In this document: one piece after another, positions 45,335 to 55,027 of the stretch
Layout of the letters: each line of letters starts with the position of its first letter
How positions within the stretch are numbered: position 1 is the stretch's first letter
Assembly: GCA_902529365.1 (NCBI GenBank)
Contig: CABZWK010000012.1
Location: 1 to 61,725 of the forward strand
DNA length: 61,725 nt
DNA from: an uncultured Balneola sp.
Lineage (GTDB): Bacteria; Bacteroidota; Rhodothermia; Balneolales; Balneolaceae
Direction of reading: 5' to 3'
Program-made: the position numbers and the translations under genes
The notes under the pieces: generated by a model
Told to the model about the DNA's origin: nothing
Seen by the model: the letters and a program-made list of their open reading frames with translations, nothing else
Databases searched by the model: none

Positions 45335-46615
45335 ATGAAAACCATTTTCTCACGACTGTTTTTTCTAACGCTGGCAGTATATATTTTTGCTAGTTGTACG
45401 GGTGATTCACTCCTCAAACAAATTAAAGATGGCATCGATGCCAAAAACTATGAAGCGGCCATCGTGGCTGCTGATTCTGCACTTTTGACCGATCCAAGTA
45501 ATGCCATGGCTCTTTACTACCGCGGGCTTGCATTGAATATGAAGGCCGGAGCGACCGATGATATTTCTACTCGCGAGGCCATCTACGGCGAAATGCGCTC
45601 CAACCTGGTTGATGCTCGCACCGCCTTTGACACTATGGAAAAAGCTCCTGCAGAATCTGAGCAGGTGACCAACATTACTCTTAATGCGTGGGGCCGTGAG
45701 CACAATAAAGCGATTGAATATGCACTGGACGACTCGGTCATGGCCACCGTTGATAATCCACTTGATTACTCCATTCAACATTTAGTAAATGCCACCACGG
45801 CCAATCCAGATTCTACTCTTTCCTACGATGTACTTGCTCAGGTGTACTACATGAACAGTGATTACGAAGGAGCTGCAACAGCAATGTCACGAGTAATAGA
45901 ACTAAAGAATCCAGGGGAAGCATCTGAATACGATCGATTAGCTTCATACAACTTCCTTATGGGTAAGCCAGATGTGGCGGTTAATGCTCTAGAGGAAGGG
46001 TTAGCATTGTATCCAGACAGCACCTCACTCATCCAAAAGATGGCGGATGGCCTTTTCCAAACTGGTGACACCGATCGCGCTCTTGAACTAGTAGAAGGAC
46101 TCATTGAAAACGAACCTACGAATGCTCAATATCGGCTCGTTATTGGAACCCAAATCTATCAAAGAGTAATGACACTATCGGATTCTGTTAGTGAAAATAG
46201 CGATATGATCTACGAAATTCGCGACGAGGACGAAGCGCGAGTAAACGAGCTTAATGCGATAAACGACAAACTACGCGAGCAAATTGACATGCTAACTGCT
46301 CGAGCCGAAGAAGCATTAATTGCTGCAGCGGATATTGAACCAGAAAATCCCATGATCTTTAACACCCTTGGGGTGGTGTATCAGAACAAAGCTGCTGCAT
46401 TATTCGACCTGCGAAACGCTACTTTGGACAATGACGAGGCCATGCGTTTAGACGAATTAGCTAAAGCTGAGGCCACTCTAGCTATGGAAAATTATGAGCG
46501 CGCAGCCGAGTTAGATCCAGAAAATACCAATTACTGGGAATCCTTATTCCGTATCTATACCTCGCTTGGGATGCTTGAAGAAGCAGAAGCAGCGATGGAA
46601 AAAGCGGGCATGTAA
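45335..46615 (+). CDS. TPR-repeat lipoprotein
   Basis: 426 residues. The lipoprotein signal ends YIFASC. TPR-like helices run through the sequence (AMALYYRGLALNMKAG, VLAQVYYMNSDYEGAATAMSRV, RLASYNFLMGKPDVAVNALEEGL, MIFNTLGVVYQNKAAALFDL, ENYERAAELDPENTNYWESL). An acidic coiled stretch lies near 285-330. It is likely anchored in the outer membrane facing the periplasm, where TPR proteins scaffold other proteins. The following gene encodes a paralogue. No partner is identified. Confidence 0.85.
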   Translation: MKTIFSRLFFLTLAVYIFASCTGDSLLKQIKDGIDAKNYEAAIVAADSALLTDPSNAMALYYRGLALNMKAGATDDISTREAIYGEMRSNLVDARTAFDTMEKAPAESEQVTNITLNAWGREHNKAIEYALDDSVMATVDNPLDYSIQHLVNATTANPDSTLSYDVLAQVYYMNSDYEGAATAMSRVIELKNPGEASEYDRLASYNFLMGKPDVAVNALEEGLALYPDSTSLIQKMADGLFQTGDTDRALELVEGLIENEPTNAQYRLVIGTQIYQRVMTLSDSVSENSDMIYEIRDEDEARVNELNAINDKLREQIDMLTARAEEALIAAADIEPENPMIFNTLGVVYQNKAAALFDLRNATLDNDEAMRLDELAKAEATLAMENYERAAELDPENTNYWESLFRIYTSLGMLEEAEAAMEKAGM

Positions 46616-46683
46616 TGCCGGCCCTCGAGCCAATGACCTATTCGCTGTGATTTTTTGTCACTGCAACCCATAAATCTCTCTTT

Positions 46684-47859
46684 ATGAAGATGATATCACA
46701 CACCCGATGGGCAATAATTGTTGCCCTCGGGTTTTTTTTAGGATGCTCTAACACACTCAAAACCGTAGAGTCCTTGGTGCAAGAACAAGCCTATTTTCAA
46801 GCACTAAAAGAGCTGGAAGAAGGCTTAGAAAAACGTCCCGAAAACGAGCAACTATGGCTCGAGCAAGGGCGTATTCACTTGATCTATTCCGAAACCGATG
46901 AGCCAATACAGCGCACCTACCACTACAAAACAGCCTACTTTTCTTTCGAAGAGGCTCAGCGGTTAGGTGTGGATTCCACCCAAAAAGCCGAAATAGACAA
47001 TCTACTCCAGCGTTACTGGACTCAGGAGCACAATGCGGGGATTCGGGCACTCGAAAGTGGCGAATACGATGACCGATTACGTGACGCTTCCTCCCACTTA
47101 CGAAATGCAGTTGAATTGAAACCGAACGAAATTTCTTCCTATATCGCACTCTCTAACTCATATTACTCCGCGGCAAAAATAAAACTAGCCTTCAAGACAT
47201 TGCGAGATTCGGAGGAAAATCTGGATACCCCAAATGCGCAGATTTACGAAAAACTAGGCTTCCTATCGCTCGAACAAGGTGACATAGAAGAGTCGATCAC
47301 TTTTTACCAACGTTCTATCGAAATCGCCGATAACAAAAATGCCGCTTTTGGATTGGTAAACGCCTATATCTTATCAGGCGAATCCCTTATGGCCGTAGAA
47401 CTCCTCTCAAGTTTGCTGGAGCGCTATCCTAACAATACCGAAATTAACCATGTCTATGGCGTTCAGCTCAACATTGTACTTGATGGCTATCTAACTCAAC
47501 TTCATCAGGCCTATAAAGACGACAATTCCAAGGAGGTTGAGCGTCTTCGTGAAGCCATCGACCTCATGATGGAAGGCGTCGAAGGTCAACTAACCCAAGC
47601 CTATCAAAATGATATCTCCAACACCGCCTTTGTGGAGAGTCTTGCTATTTTCTACAACAATCTAACCTCAAAATATCTCGAAATGTTAGAAGTGGCCTAC
47701 ACCGAGCACGTAAATCCCATGAGTGATTCTGCGGCGGAATATTTGGATAAAGCGATCACCTATTACAAGCGAATGCAACAACTCCGCCCCAACGATCCTG
47801 AATACACGCAAAAAGCCCAGAATTTAGGTGAACTTCGTATTGTCCTTTTTACTTACTAG
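46684..47859 (+). CDS. TPR-repeat lipoprotein, paralogue of the preceding gene
   Basis: 391 residues. Lipoprotein signal ALGFFLGC, then TPR-type repeats: AYFQALKELEEGLEKRPEN, ISSYIALSNSYYSAAKIKLA, QIYEKLGFLSLEQGDIEESI, MAVELLSSLLERYPNN and YLDKAITYYKRMQQLRPNDP. Shared features with the upstream protein (lipobox, EHNAGIRAL versus EHNKAIEYA, similar length) point to tandem duplication. It ends 3 bp before the PLP-enzyme gene. Confidence 0.83.
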   Translation: MKMISHTRWAIIVALGFFLGCSNTLKTVESLVQEQAYFQALKELEEGLEKRPENEQLWLEQGRIHLIYSETDEPIQRTYHYKTAYFSFEEAQRLGVDSTQKAEIDNLLQRYWTQEHNAGIRALESGEYDDRLRDASSHLRNAVELKPNEISSYIALSNSYYSAAKIKLAFKTLRDSEENLDTPNAQIYEKLGFLSLEQGDIEESITFYQRSIEIADNKNAAFGLVNAYILSGESLMAVELLSSLLERYPNNTEINHVYGVQLNIVLDGYLTQLHQAYKDDNSKEVERLREAIDLMMEGVEGQLTQAYQNDISNTAFVESLAIFYNNLTSKYLEMLEVAYTEHVNPMSDSAAEYLDKAITYYKRMQQLRPNDPEYTQKAQNLGELRIVLFTY

Positions 47860-47862
47860 ACC

Positions 47863-49002
47863 ATGAAATTCAATACCAAAGCTATTCACGCTGGCCAACA
47901 TCCTGAACCTACTTCAGGCGCGGTCATGCCTCCCATTTTCCAAACGTCCACCTATGCTCAAGCTGGGCCAAACGACCACCAAGGGTATGATTACGCCCGG
48001 GTAGGAAACCCAACTCGCACTGCCTTAGAAAAATTGATCGCTAGCCTCGAAGGAGCCGATGAATGTGCCTGCTTTGCCAGCGGGGTAGCTGCCATGGATG
48101 CCCTGATCAAAATGCTACGCCCCGGCGATCATGTTATTGCCAGCAACGATCTTTATGGGGGATCATACCGCCTTTTTACCCAAGTCTTCCAGCCCTATGG
48201 CATCGATTTTTCCTTCGTGGATATGACCGATCTTACCTTGGTTCAACAGGCCTTGCGCCCAACCACCAAAATGATCTGGATCGAGACTCCCACCAATCCC
48301 TTACTCCGTATTGTTGACATTCAGGCACTTAGCACCATAGCACATGATCACGGAGCGCTGTCTGTGGTAGACAACACTTTTGCATCACCCTATCTCCAGC
48401 GCCCACTCGAACTGGGCGCCGATGCGGTACTCCATTCGGCCACCAAATATCTAGCCGGTCACTCCGACGTCATTCATGGCGCGGTTGCCAGCTCCAACAC
48501 GACCATTATCGAGCAACTCCGTTTTCAGGTCAAGTCCACCGGTGCGGTCCCAGGCCCAATGGACTGTTATCTAACCCTTAGAGGCATCAAAACTCTTACT
48601 GTCCGGGTCGATCGGTCCGTTTCCAACGCCAAAATTATTGCCCAGTGGTTAGACGATCATCCCAAGGTCGGCCACGTAAATTATCCCGGCCTCCCGCAAC
48701 ACCCGCAGCACCAACTGGCCAGCGAACAAATGGATGATTTCGGGGCCATGCTCTCCTTCACCTTATCGAATGATACCCAGGAAGCAGCAGCTGCCTTCAT
48801 GGCACGCACCCGATATTTTACCTTGGCAGAAAGTTTGGGCGGGGTCGAATCCTTAATTTCTCATCCGGCCTCGATGACTCACGGGTCTATTCCAAAAGAT
48901 ATTCGCAAAGCTGCCGGACTAAAGGATTCACTCATCCGAATTTCCGTTGGAATTGAAGATGTTGAAGACTTACTGGCCGATCTAGACGCCGCCTTTGCCT
49001 AG
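47863..49002 (+). CDS. Cystathionine gamma-synthase/lyase (trans-sulfuration PLP enzyme)
   Basis: 379 residues. N-terminal FNTKAIHAGQHPEP, YDYARVGNPTRTALE, FASGVAAMDA and the PLP lysine Lys195 in HSATKYLAGHSDVIHG are typical of MetB/MetC/CGL enzymes. It interconverts homoserine esters, cystathionine and cysteine. Which direction it runs cannot be decided from sequence. With metK and ahcY elsewhere in the window it fits sulfur amino-acid metabolism. It starts 3 bp after the TPR lipoprotein gene. Confidence 0.92.
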   Translation: MKFNTKAIHAGQHPEPTSGAVMPPIFQTSTYAQAGPNDHQGYDYARVGNPTRTALEKLIASLEGADECACFASGVAAMDALIKMLRPGDHVIASNDLYGGSYRLFTQVFQPYGIDFSFVDMTDLTLVQQALRPTTKMIWIETPTNPLLRIVDIQALSTIAHDHGALSVVDNTFASPYLQRPLELGADAVLHSATKYLAGHSDVIHGAVASSNTTIIEQLRFQVKSTGAVPGPMDCYLTLRGIKTLTVRVDRSVSNAKIIAQWLDDHPKVGHVNYPGLPQHPQHQLASEQMDDFGAMLSFTLSNDTQEAAAAFMARTRYFTLAESLGGVESLISHPASMTHGSIPKDIRKAAGLKDSLIRISVGIEDVEDLLADLDAAFA

Positions 49003-49043
49003 TTTTGTGGCTTGCATTGTGTCGAGACAGTCACCTAGTTTTA

Positions 49044-49074
49044 TTGCCAAGAAATAGCCTTTTTTGTAGGTTTG
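49044..49074 (+). promoter_or_regulatory. Candidate promoter before the thiolase gene
   Basis: TAGGTTTG (49067-49074) matches TAnnTTTG, with TTG at 49044-49046 about 20 bp upstream as a -33 element. It is 79 bp before the thiolase ATG. Confidence 0.45.
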
Positions 49075-49152
49075 AACTACTCGCTTATCCGTTGATTATT
49101 TTTCGCTGATTTTTTTCATGTACTCTACCAACAAACCATCGCAGGAATTATT

Positions 49153-50331
49153 ATGAACAACGTTGTCATTGTTGCCGCCAAACGAACCCCTATCGGTACT
49201 TATGGAGGCGGCCTCGCCTCCCTTACCGCTCCTGAATTAGGCGCCACTGCCCTATTAGAAGTCATAAAATCTGCCAAAATTCCCATGGATCTGGTTGATG
49301 AAGTGGTCATGGGCAATGTGCTAAGTGCAGGGATTGGACAAGCGCCGGCTAGGCAGGCAGCCCTGAAAGCGGGCTTGAGCGAGCGAACGCCCGCTACCAC
49401 CGTGAACAAAGTCTGCTCCTCTGGCCTCAAAGCCGTGATGATGGGCTTCGACCAAATCCGACTTGGGGATGCCGAGGTGGTGGCTGCTGGCGGCATGGAG
49501 AGCATGAGCAACGTGCCCTACTATCTGCCAAAGCAGCGGTTTGGGAGTAAATATGGGCACGTTGAGGCTCAGGATGGTATCGTTAGTGATGGGCTTTGGG
49601 ATGTGTATAACGGGTATATGATGGGGGATGCCGCCGAGCATTGCGCACGGGAGTGCGCAATTGGGCGTGAGGCTCAAGATCAATACGCCATATCGTCTTA
49701 CAAGCGGGCTTTAGAAGCGTATGAGTTGAATTATTTTAGAGATGAACTCATTAAGATTCATGTCAAAAGTAGACGAGGTGAAACCATTGAAATTAACCGC
49801 GACGAAGAACTAGATCGGGTCAATTTTGATAAGATACCAGGACTAAAACCGGTGTTTCAGGCCGACGGAACAGTAACGGCTGCCAATGCCTCTAGCATTA
49901 ACGATGGCGCAGCGGCTGTGCTGTTGATGAGTGAAGATAAGGCGTCTGAATTGGGTATTCGCCCACTTGCTCGCATCATTAGTCATGCCAACGCTGCCTT
50001 AAAGCCTGAATGGTTTACTACGGCTCCCTCGGAAGCTATGCCAAAAGCAATATCAAAAGCAGGTCTTAGTATTCAAGACATGGATCTTTTTGAAATTAAC
50101 GAAGCCTTTTCTGTGGTGGCACTGATCAACGAACAAAAGCTAGAATTAGACCCAACAAAGGTTAATATTCGTGGGGGCGCGGTGAGTATGGGGCATCCTA
50201 TTGGATGTTCGGGTGCGCGTATTTTAGTGACCTTAGTGCATGCACTCCAGCAAACCGGTGGTGGTTATGGCTGCGCGGGTATTTGTAATGGTGGTGGTGG
50301 GGCCTCTGCTATTGTTATTGAGCGGCTTTAA
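49153..50331 (+). CDS. Acetyl-CoA C-acyltransferase (thiolase)
   Basis: 392 residues, thiolase length. The nucleophile is Cys88 in VNKVCSSGLKAVMMG; NEAFSVVALINEQ and GHPIGCSGARILVTL carry the second-site His and Cys. N-terminal VVIVAAKRTPIGTYGG is typical. It condenses two acetyl-CoA or cleaves acetoacetyl-CoA. It probably feeds the same acyl-CoA pathways as the etf/gcdH cluster, which ends in crotonyl-CoA. Monocistronic, with long flanking regions. Confidence 0.95.
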   Translation: MNNVVIVAAKRTPIGTYGGGLASLTAPELGATALLEVIKSAKIPMDLVDEVVMGNVLSAGIGQAPARQAALKAGLSERTPATTVNKVCSSGLKAVMMGFDQIRLGDAEVVAAGGMESMSNVPYYLPKQRFGSKYGHVEAQDGIVSDGLWDVYNGYMMGDAAEHCARECAIGREAQDQYAISSYKRALEAYELNYFRDELIKIHVKSRRGETIEINRDEELDRVNFDKIPGLKPVFQADGTVTAANASSINDGAAAVLLMSEDKASELGIRPLARIISHANAALKPEWFTTAPSEAMPKAISKAGLSIQDMDLFEINEAFSVVALINEQKLELDPTKVNIRGGAVSMGHPIGCSGARILVTLVHALQQTGGGYGCAGICNGGGGASAIVIERL

Positions 50332-50766
50332 AAGAGAGGGAGCTGTATTAATCAACGAGATTGACAGGAACCCAGAAATAATCAACCAGAAAAAATGAAT
50401 CAGAGCGGTTCTGAACCACGCGAATGCGGGAATTATTTTAGGTGCTATGCCTTAATTTTTTCGTATTTGAACTCTACTCGTGCATAAGGTGCTTTTTAAG
50501 AGCTAAGTTTTCGTCTTTTAGTTGACTTTAAGCTGGCAGGAGGCTAATTTTCTATTCGTTTTGTACGTTATAATACTTTTGCTTGAAACCTGTTTGGATG
50601 CAAACAAACAACTGCATTGAGAGCAAGCATTGATCTTCAGAATTAACCAACTATACGTCTATACCGCACCGCTACAATAATCCACACATTATTTGTGTTC
50701 GCCCTAGGGCTTATTTATGGATGGATGGTTTTGCTTTCCAAAACTCATTGATAGACGATAAAACTT
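50332..50766 (+). other. 435-bp region upstream of porU
   Basis: No credible ORF. It contains a TACTTTTG box (50574-50581) matching TAnnTTTG, which would give a leader of about 180 nt. Within that leader are TGTTTG/CAAACA (50591-50606), ACACA/TGTGT (50684-50698) and the perfect 10-bp palindrome GCCCTAGGGC (50701-50710). These could be RNA structure controlling porU or protein-binding sites. Confidence 0.5.
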
Positions 50767-53700
50767 ATGCCTAAACAACATCAAGAAGACAGTAAGTCTG
50801 GGAATCAGACTCGAGCTGCTTGGTTATTGCCTGTAAAAAAGGGAGTGACGGGATGGCTTTGTCTTGCCGTTAGTTTGTTGATTTTAGGAACTTCAGGGGG
50901 CACAGTTTGGGCACAGAGTACGAGCGTTCAATTAGTTAAGGTGGCCGAAAGCGACACACACATCGAGTACCGAATTTCGAACCCTAGATTGGAGGTTTTG
51001 CCCCCCTTTGAATTACCGGTAGCCGTAAGTCAGGGACGTGCCGATGTACAGATTTTGCAGCAACAAGTTCGAAGTATTCCCACACCTATTGACTCGATTC
51101 AAGCCAAAGCTTGGGCACTGAAAAGTACACAATTGCCTGTGGTAGAAACGGGGTTTGTTGGCTCGTTTCGGGGGCAAGATATTGCTTCGGTGGTGCTTCA
51201 CATGGCACGATTTTCGCATAATTCTTCCAATCAACCCAATTCGCTAAATACATCAAATTCGACTAACTCAGTCAGTGGCGCGGATGCATTAGCCCGAGGT
51301 GTTACCCAGACCGAAGTGACTCGGGAATTGCATATTCGTGTGGGGAAAACAGCTATGTCGCCTGATATAGACAGATGGGACAGGCAAAAACTAACTCAAC
51401 AGCCGCAATCTTGGGCAAATAATGCCGCTAATGCTGAGCAAATGGGCGCAAAGTGGAAGCAGCACAATAGCACTCCACTGGCCAGCGGTGAGTGGTATAA
51501 AATTCCAGTTTCTCGGGAGGGTATTCATGGATTAAGTGCGGATTATCTCCAGGAATTAGGCTTGGATCTGAGCCGCATTGATCCACACAATTTGCAGATT
51601 TGGGGCACCGACGGGAAGGTTCTACCTGAACGTAACAATACAGTACGGCCAGATTTTGCACAAATTCCTGTACTGGTTCAGGGCGAGGCTGATGGGGCTT
51701 TTGATGCTGGTGATGTGCTGCTGTTTTATGGCATTTCACCCGATCAGGAATTTCGGAATTTGGAAGAGTTTTCGCACAGTATCCATCCCTATTCGGATTC
51801 TACTTTTGTTTTTTTGACCGTAGGTGAGCAGCCAGGGCTTCGTATGAAAAGCGAGACCGATTTTTGTGCGCCTTGTGCCAACCAGGTGCAGTTCCAGGAC
51901 TTCAACTGGATGGAACAGGAGCTGAATAAGTCAGAAACGCGTCAAAAGACCGGACGCTTTTTTCTTGGCCAACGCATTCCCGCTACCGCACAAGGACAGA
52001 ATGTGTCTATATATAAGGACACCTTGGTTCAGGTGAATCCAAACGAATCGCTGTTGCTCTCGGGGCGAATCTATGTGCGCTCTGAAAGCCGCCCTACCCT
52101 CCAGCTCAAGGCCAACGGAGAAGTACTGAATACCTTTTCAGTGAATTCACTTACCTCAGGGTATAATTCCTATGAATTTGAGTCGGCAAGGGCGTATAGT
52201 TTTAGCCAAATACCTTTCAGCTTGAATAGTTCGGACTTTATTAACTCTGGTGATGCGGTTATTGAGCTTAGCGTTACCATAAGTAATGGGGATGCAGGGA
52301 CTGAGGCTTTTGTGGATTATGTGCGCGTAGCTAGTACCCGTGCTCAATATGCCGATAATGGAGAATTATCCATGTTTGCGCCCATCGATTCCGATGGGCA
52401 AACAGTGCGCTCATTTACCGTTTCTGGGTTTATAGCACAGCCGCGAGTCTTGGAGGTTTCAAACCCGGTCCAGCCTGTGACGGTGCCGTTCACCAATAGC
52501 TTTGGGACTGGTATCACAGCTACGCATACCTTTCAACATGGTAGTGAACCTTCGGATCGCTACTGGGTGCAGACTGGTTATTATACGCCGGTAATGGGAA
52601 GAAAGGTGTCCAATCAGAATCTTCGTGGACTTAGCGGATATCCCAATTATATAGTCGTAACGGCTCCTACCTTTTTGCCATACGCTCAAGAACTAGCCCA
52701 ATATCGATCCCAGCAAGGACTCGATGCACTGGTTGTGACGCAGGAACAGATTTTTAACGAATTTTCTGGAGGGGTTACCGACCCATCAGCCATTAGAGAC
52801 TTCATAAAGTATCTGTGGGAACGCGCGTTGGCTCAAGACCAGCAACTGCCCGAAAACCTTCTGCTGTTTGGCGATGCTACTTTCGATACTAAAAATATTA
52901 AAAAGGGGTTTACAAATTATGTAATTACCTATCAAAGCAGTGAATCCATTCATCGAACCAATAGTTACGGCACCGACGATTATTTTGCATACATGGACGA
53001 CGGAGAAGGTATTTTTGGTTCGTCTGACCGAGTCGATATAGGAGTAGGGCGTATTTCGGCACAGTCTCGAACCGAAGCGCGCATAGCTTTAGACAAAATT
53101 TACCGCTATGAGGACCACGCCAATGCTGGGGATTGGCAGAATCTATTTACTTTTGCCGGAGATGATGATTTTCCAGAATCGGATCGTAACCGTGATTTAC
53201 ATGTACTCAACGCCGATGGGACTGCCATTCGAATGAACTTGAATGAACCCGGAGCCCGCCTAAAGAAAATCTATCTTTTTGCCTACCCTGAGGAAATTAC
53301 CGCCGCCGGTCGGCAACTCCCCGCAGCCACTCAGGATCTGATCGATACCTTTAACCGGGGCATGCTGGTGTTCAATTATTCGGGTCATGGGAACGCCCAA
53401 ACCCTCACCGATGAGGAATTATTTCTCTCGGATTATATCCCTCAACTCAATAACCGAAACAAGTTGGCGCTCGTGGTTACCGCCACTTGCCAGTTCGGTC
53501 GTTACGATGACATTGATGCCCAGTCCGGGGCCGAAAAACTGGTATTGGCTGAAAATGGAGGGGCTATTGCTAGCTTTACTACCACGAGGGTTGTGTATAC
53601 GTCTTCGAGCACTTCCGCATTGAATTTCGGGTTAAATATTGCTCTCTCCCAAAAAATGTTGGAGCGCGATACCGATGGGCGCGCTCTCCGACTGGGTGAT

Positions 53701-54927
53701 ATTTTTGTGCGCACCAAAAATACTTCTATTGGGAATGAGATCAATGCGCGCAAGTTTATTCTACTGGGAGATCCGGCTCTTCGATTGGCCCTACCAGACA
53801 AAAAGGGGACCTTCACTCACATTAACCAGGTGAAACTGGATACCCTAAGCGAACCACTGAGTCTTCGGGCACTGGACACCGTAGAGTTGGAGGGCGAAAT
53901 TCAATTAGCCAACGGGCAGCGTCGCAGCAGTTTTAACGGAGAGGCGGTATTCACCCTATTCGATGCCAAACGCCGCGTAAGCATTCCTCAGGATAGAGAA
54001 TGGGTATCGACCTATGGCTGTTATTTAAATCGCGGAACGGCCTTGGAATGTACTTATGAGGTCGAGAGTGATGTTTTGTTTCGCGGGAAAGCGGAAGTGC
54101 AGAATGGACGTTTTTCTACCCGATTTATTCTGCCTAAAGACATGAGTTTTTCTCCGGATCTCTCTCGCATGATTGTCTTTGCGAAGAGCACTGAGGAAAC
54201 CGCCGGTGGATCGTTTACAAGTTTGCGTTTTGCCGGGGTGAATCCCAATGCCGTTAATGACGGACAGGGGCCAAAAATGGATGTGTATTTGAACGATCCT
54301 TCGTTTTTTAATGGAAGTTTGATGAATTCGAATCCCACCGTTTTTGTCGAACTCAGCGACAGTTCGGGCATTAACACCACTGGAACCGGCATTGGACACG
54401 AGATTATCGCAACCTTAAATACCCAGCCCCCTCGTGAGTTTGTGTTAAACGATTTTTATGAAGGAGCGCTGAACGATTTTACGCAAGGTAGAATCGAATA
54501 TCCTCTACAGGACATGCCTGAGGGGGCCTATACCCTAAAGGTTCGGGCGTGGGATGTGCACAATAATCCGTCTGAGCAAAGTGTAGCCTTTGAGGTGCAA
54601 TCTGAGGAGGATTTGGTGGTGCGTGATGTGTACAACTACCCCAATCCGATGAATAATTTTACGCAGTTCGTTTTCGAACACAATCAACCAGGGAGTCCTT
54701 TAGAGGTGAGTATTCGCATTTACACGCTAACCGGAGTTCCTGTACAACAAATCCAAGAAACCATAATAGGAAATAGTTCATATGCCAGTATTCCATGGGA
54801 TGGCCGTGACCGGGATTTTGATCGCCTGGGCAACGGTACTTATGTTTATGTGCTCAGGGTTACAACAGACACTCCCGAAGGCCGAAAAACAACCGAACAA
54901 ATTGAAAAACTAGTAGTCATTCGCTAA
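50767..54927 (+). CDS. porU: Type IX secretion system sortase PorU (C25 gingipain-like)
   Basis: 1386 residues, longer than P. gingivalis PorU (about 1158). Signal segment at about 30-50 ending TVWAQ. A Ser/Asn/Thr-rich insert lies at about 148-170. The C25 caspase-like domain starts near NYIVVTAPTFLPYAQ and has the catalytic His874 in NYSGHGNAQ and Cys908 in TATCQFGRYD. A C-terminal domain with YNYPNPMNNFTQF and NGTYVYVLRV resembles a T9SS C-terminal signal. PorU removes C-terminal signals of cargo at the cell surface and attaches them to LPS. porV follows in the same strand. Confidence 0.93.
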   Translation: MPKQHQEDSKSGNQTRAAWLLPVKKGVTGWLCLAVSLLILGTSGGTVWAQSTSVQLVKVAESDTHIEYRISNPRLEVLPPFELPVAVSQGRADVQILQQQVRSIPTPIDSIQAKAWALKSTQLPVVETGFVGSFRGQDIASVVLHMARFSHNSSNQPNSLNTSNSTNSVSGADALARGVTQTEVTRELHIRVGKTAMSPDIDRWDRQKLTQQPQSWANNAANAEQMGAKWKQHNSTPLASGEWYKIPVSREGIHGLSADYLQELGLDLSRIDPHNLQIWGTDGKVLPERNNTVRPDFAQIPVLVQGEADGAFDAGDVLLFYGISPDQEFRNLEEFSHSIHPYSDSTFVFLTVGEQPGLRMKSETDFCAPCANQVQFQDFNWMEQELNKSETRQKTGRFFLGQRIPATAQGQNVSIYKDTLVQVNPNESLLLSGRIYVRSESRPTLQLKANGEVLNTFSVNSLTSGYNSYEFESARAYSFSQIPFSLNSSDFINSGDAVIELSVTISNGDAGTEAFVDYVRVASTRAQYADNGELSMFAPIDSDGQTVRSFTVSGFIAQPRVLEVSNPVQPVTVPFTNSFGTGITATHTFQHGSEPSDRYWVQTGYYTPVMGRKVSNQNLRGLSGYPNYIVVTAPTFLPYAQELAQYRSQQGLDALVVTQEQIFNEFSGGVTDPSAIRDFIKYLWERALAQDQQLPENLLLFGDATFDTKNIKKGFTNYVITYQSSESIHRTNSYGTDDYFAYMDDGEGIFGSSDRVDIGVGRISAQSRTEARIALDKIYRYEDHANAGDWQNLFTFAGDDDFPESDRNRDLHVLNADGTAIRMNLNEPGARLKKIYLFAYPEEITAAGRQLPAATQDLIDTFNRGMLVFNYSGHGNAQTLTDEELFLSDYIPQLNNRNKLALVVTATCQFGRYDDIDAQSGAEKLVLAENGGAIASFTTTRVVYTSSSTSALNFGLNIALSQKMLERDTDGRALRLGDIFVRTKNTSIGNEINARKFILLGDPALRLALPDKKGTFTHINQVKLDTLSEPLSLRALDTVELEGEIQLANGQRRSSFNGEAVFTLFDAKRRVSIPQDREWVSTYGCYLNRGTALECTYEVESDVLFRGKAEVQNGRFSTRFILPKDMSFSPDLSRMIVFAKSTEETAGGSFTSLRFAGVNPNAVNDGQGPKMDVYLNDPSFFNGSLMNSNPTVFVELSDSSGINTTGTGIGHEIIATLNTQPPREFVLNDFYEGALNDFTQGRIEYPLQDMPEGAYTLKVRAWDVHNNPSEQSVAFEVQSEEDLVVRDVYNYPNPMNNFTQFVFEHNQPGSPLEVSIRIYTLTGVPVQQIQETIIGNSSYASIPWDGRDRDFDRLGNGTYVYVLRVTTDTPEGRKTTEQIEKLVVIR

Positions 54928-55027
54928 GTGCTACTACGCTAATTGCGGTGATTCACCTAAAAAAACATAATTAATGAACCAGACTCTTTATATTCCTGCA
55001 CAGAATATTTTGAGAATAATATACACT

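Noticed and set aside
50701-50710. GCCCTAGGGC palindrome as a phage or integron attachment site
   Set aside because: No integrase, tRNA or duplicated site nearby; kept only as part of the porU leader.
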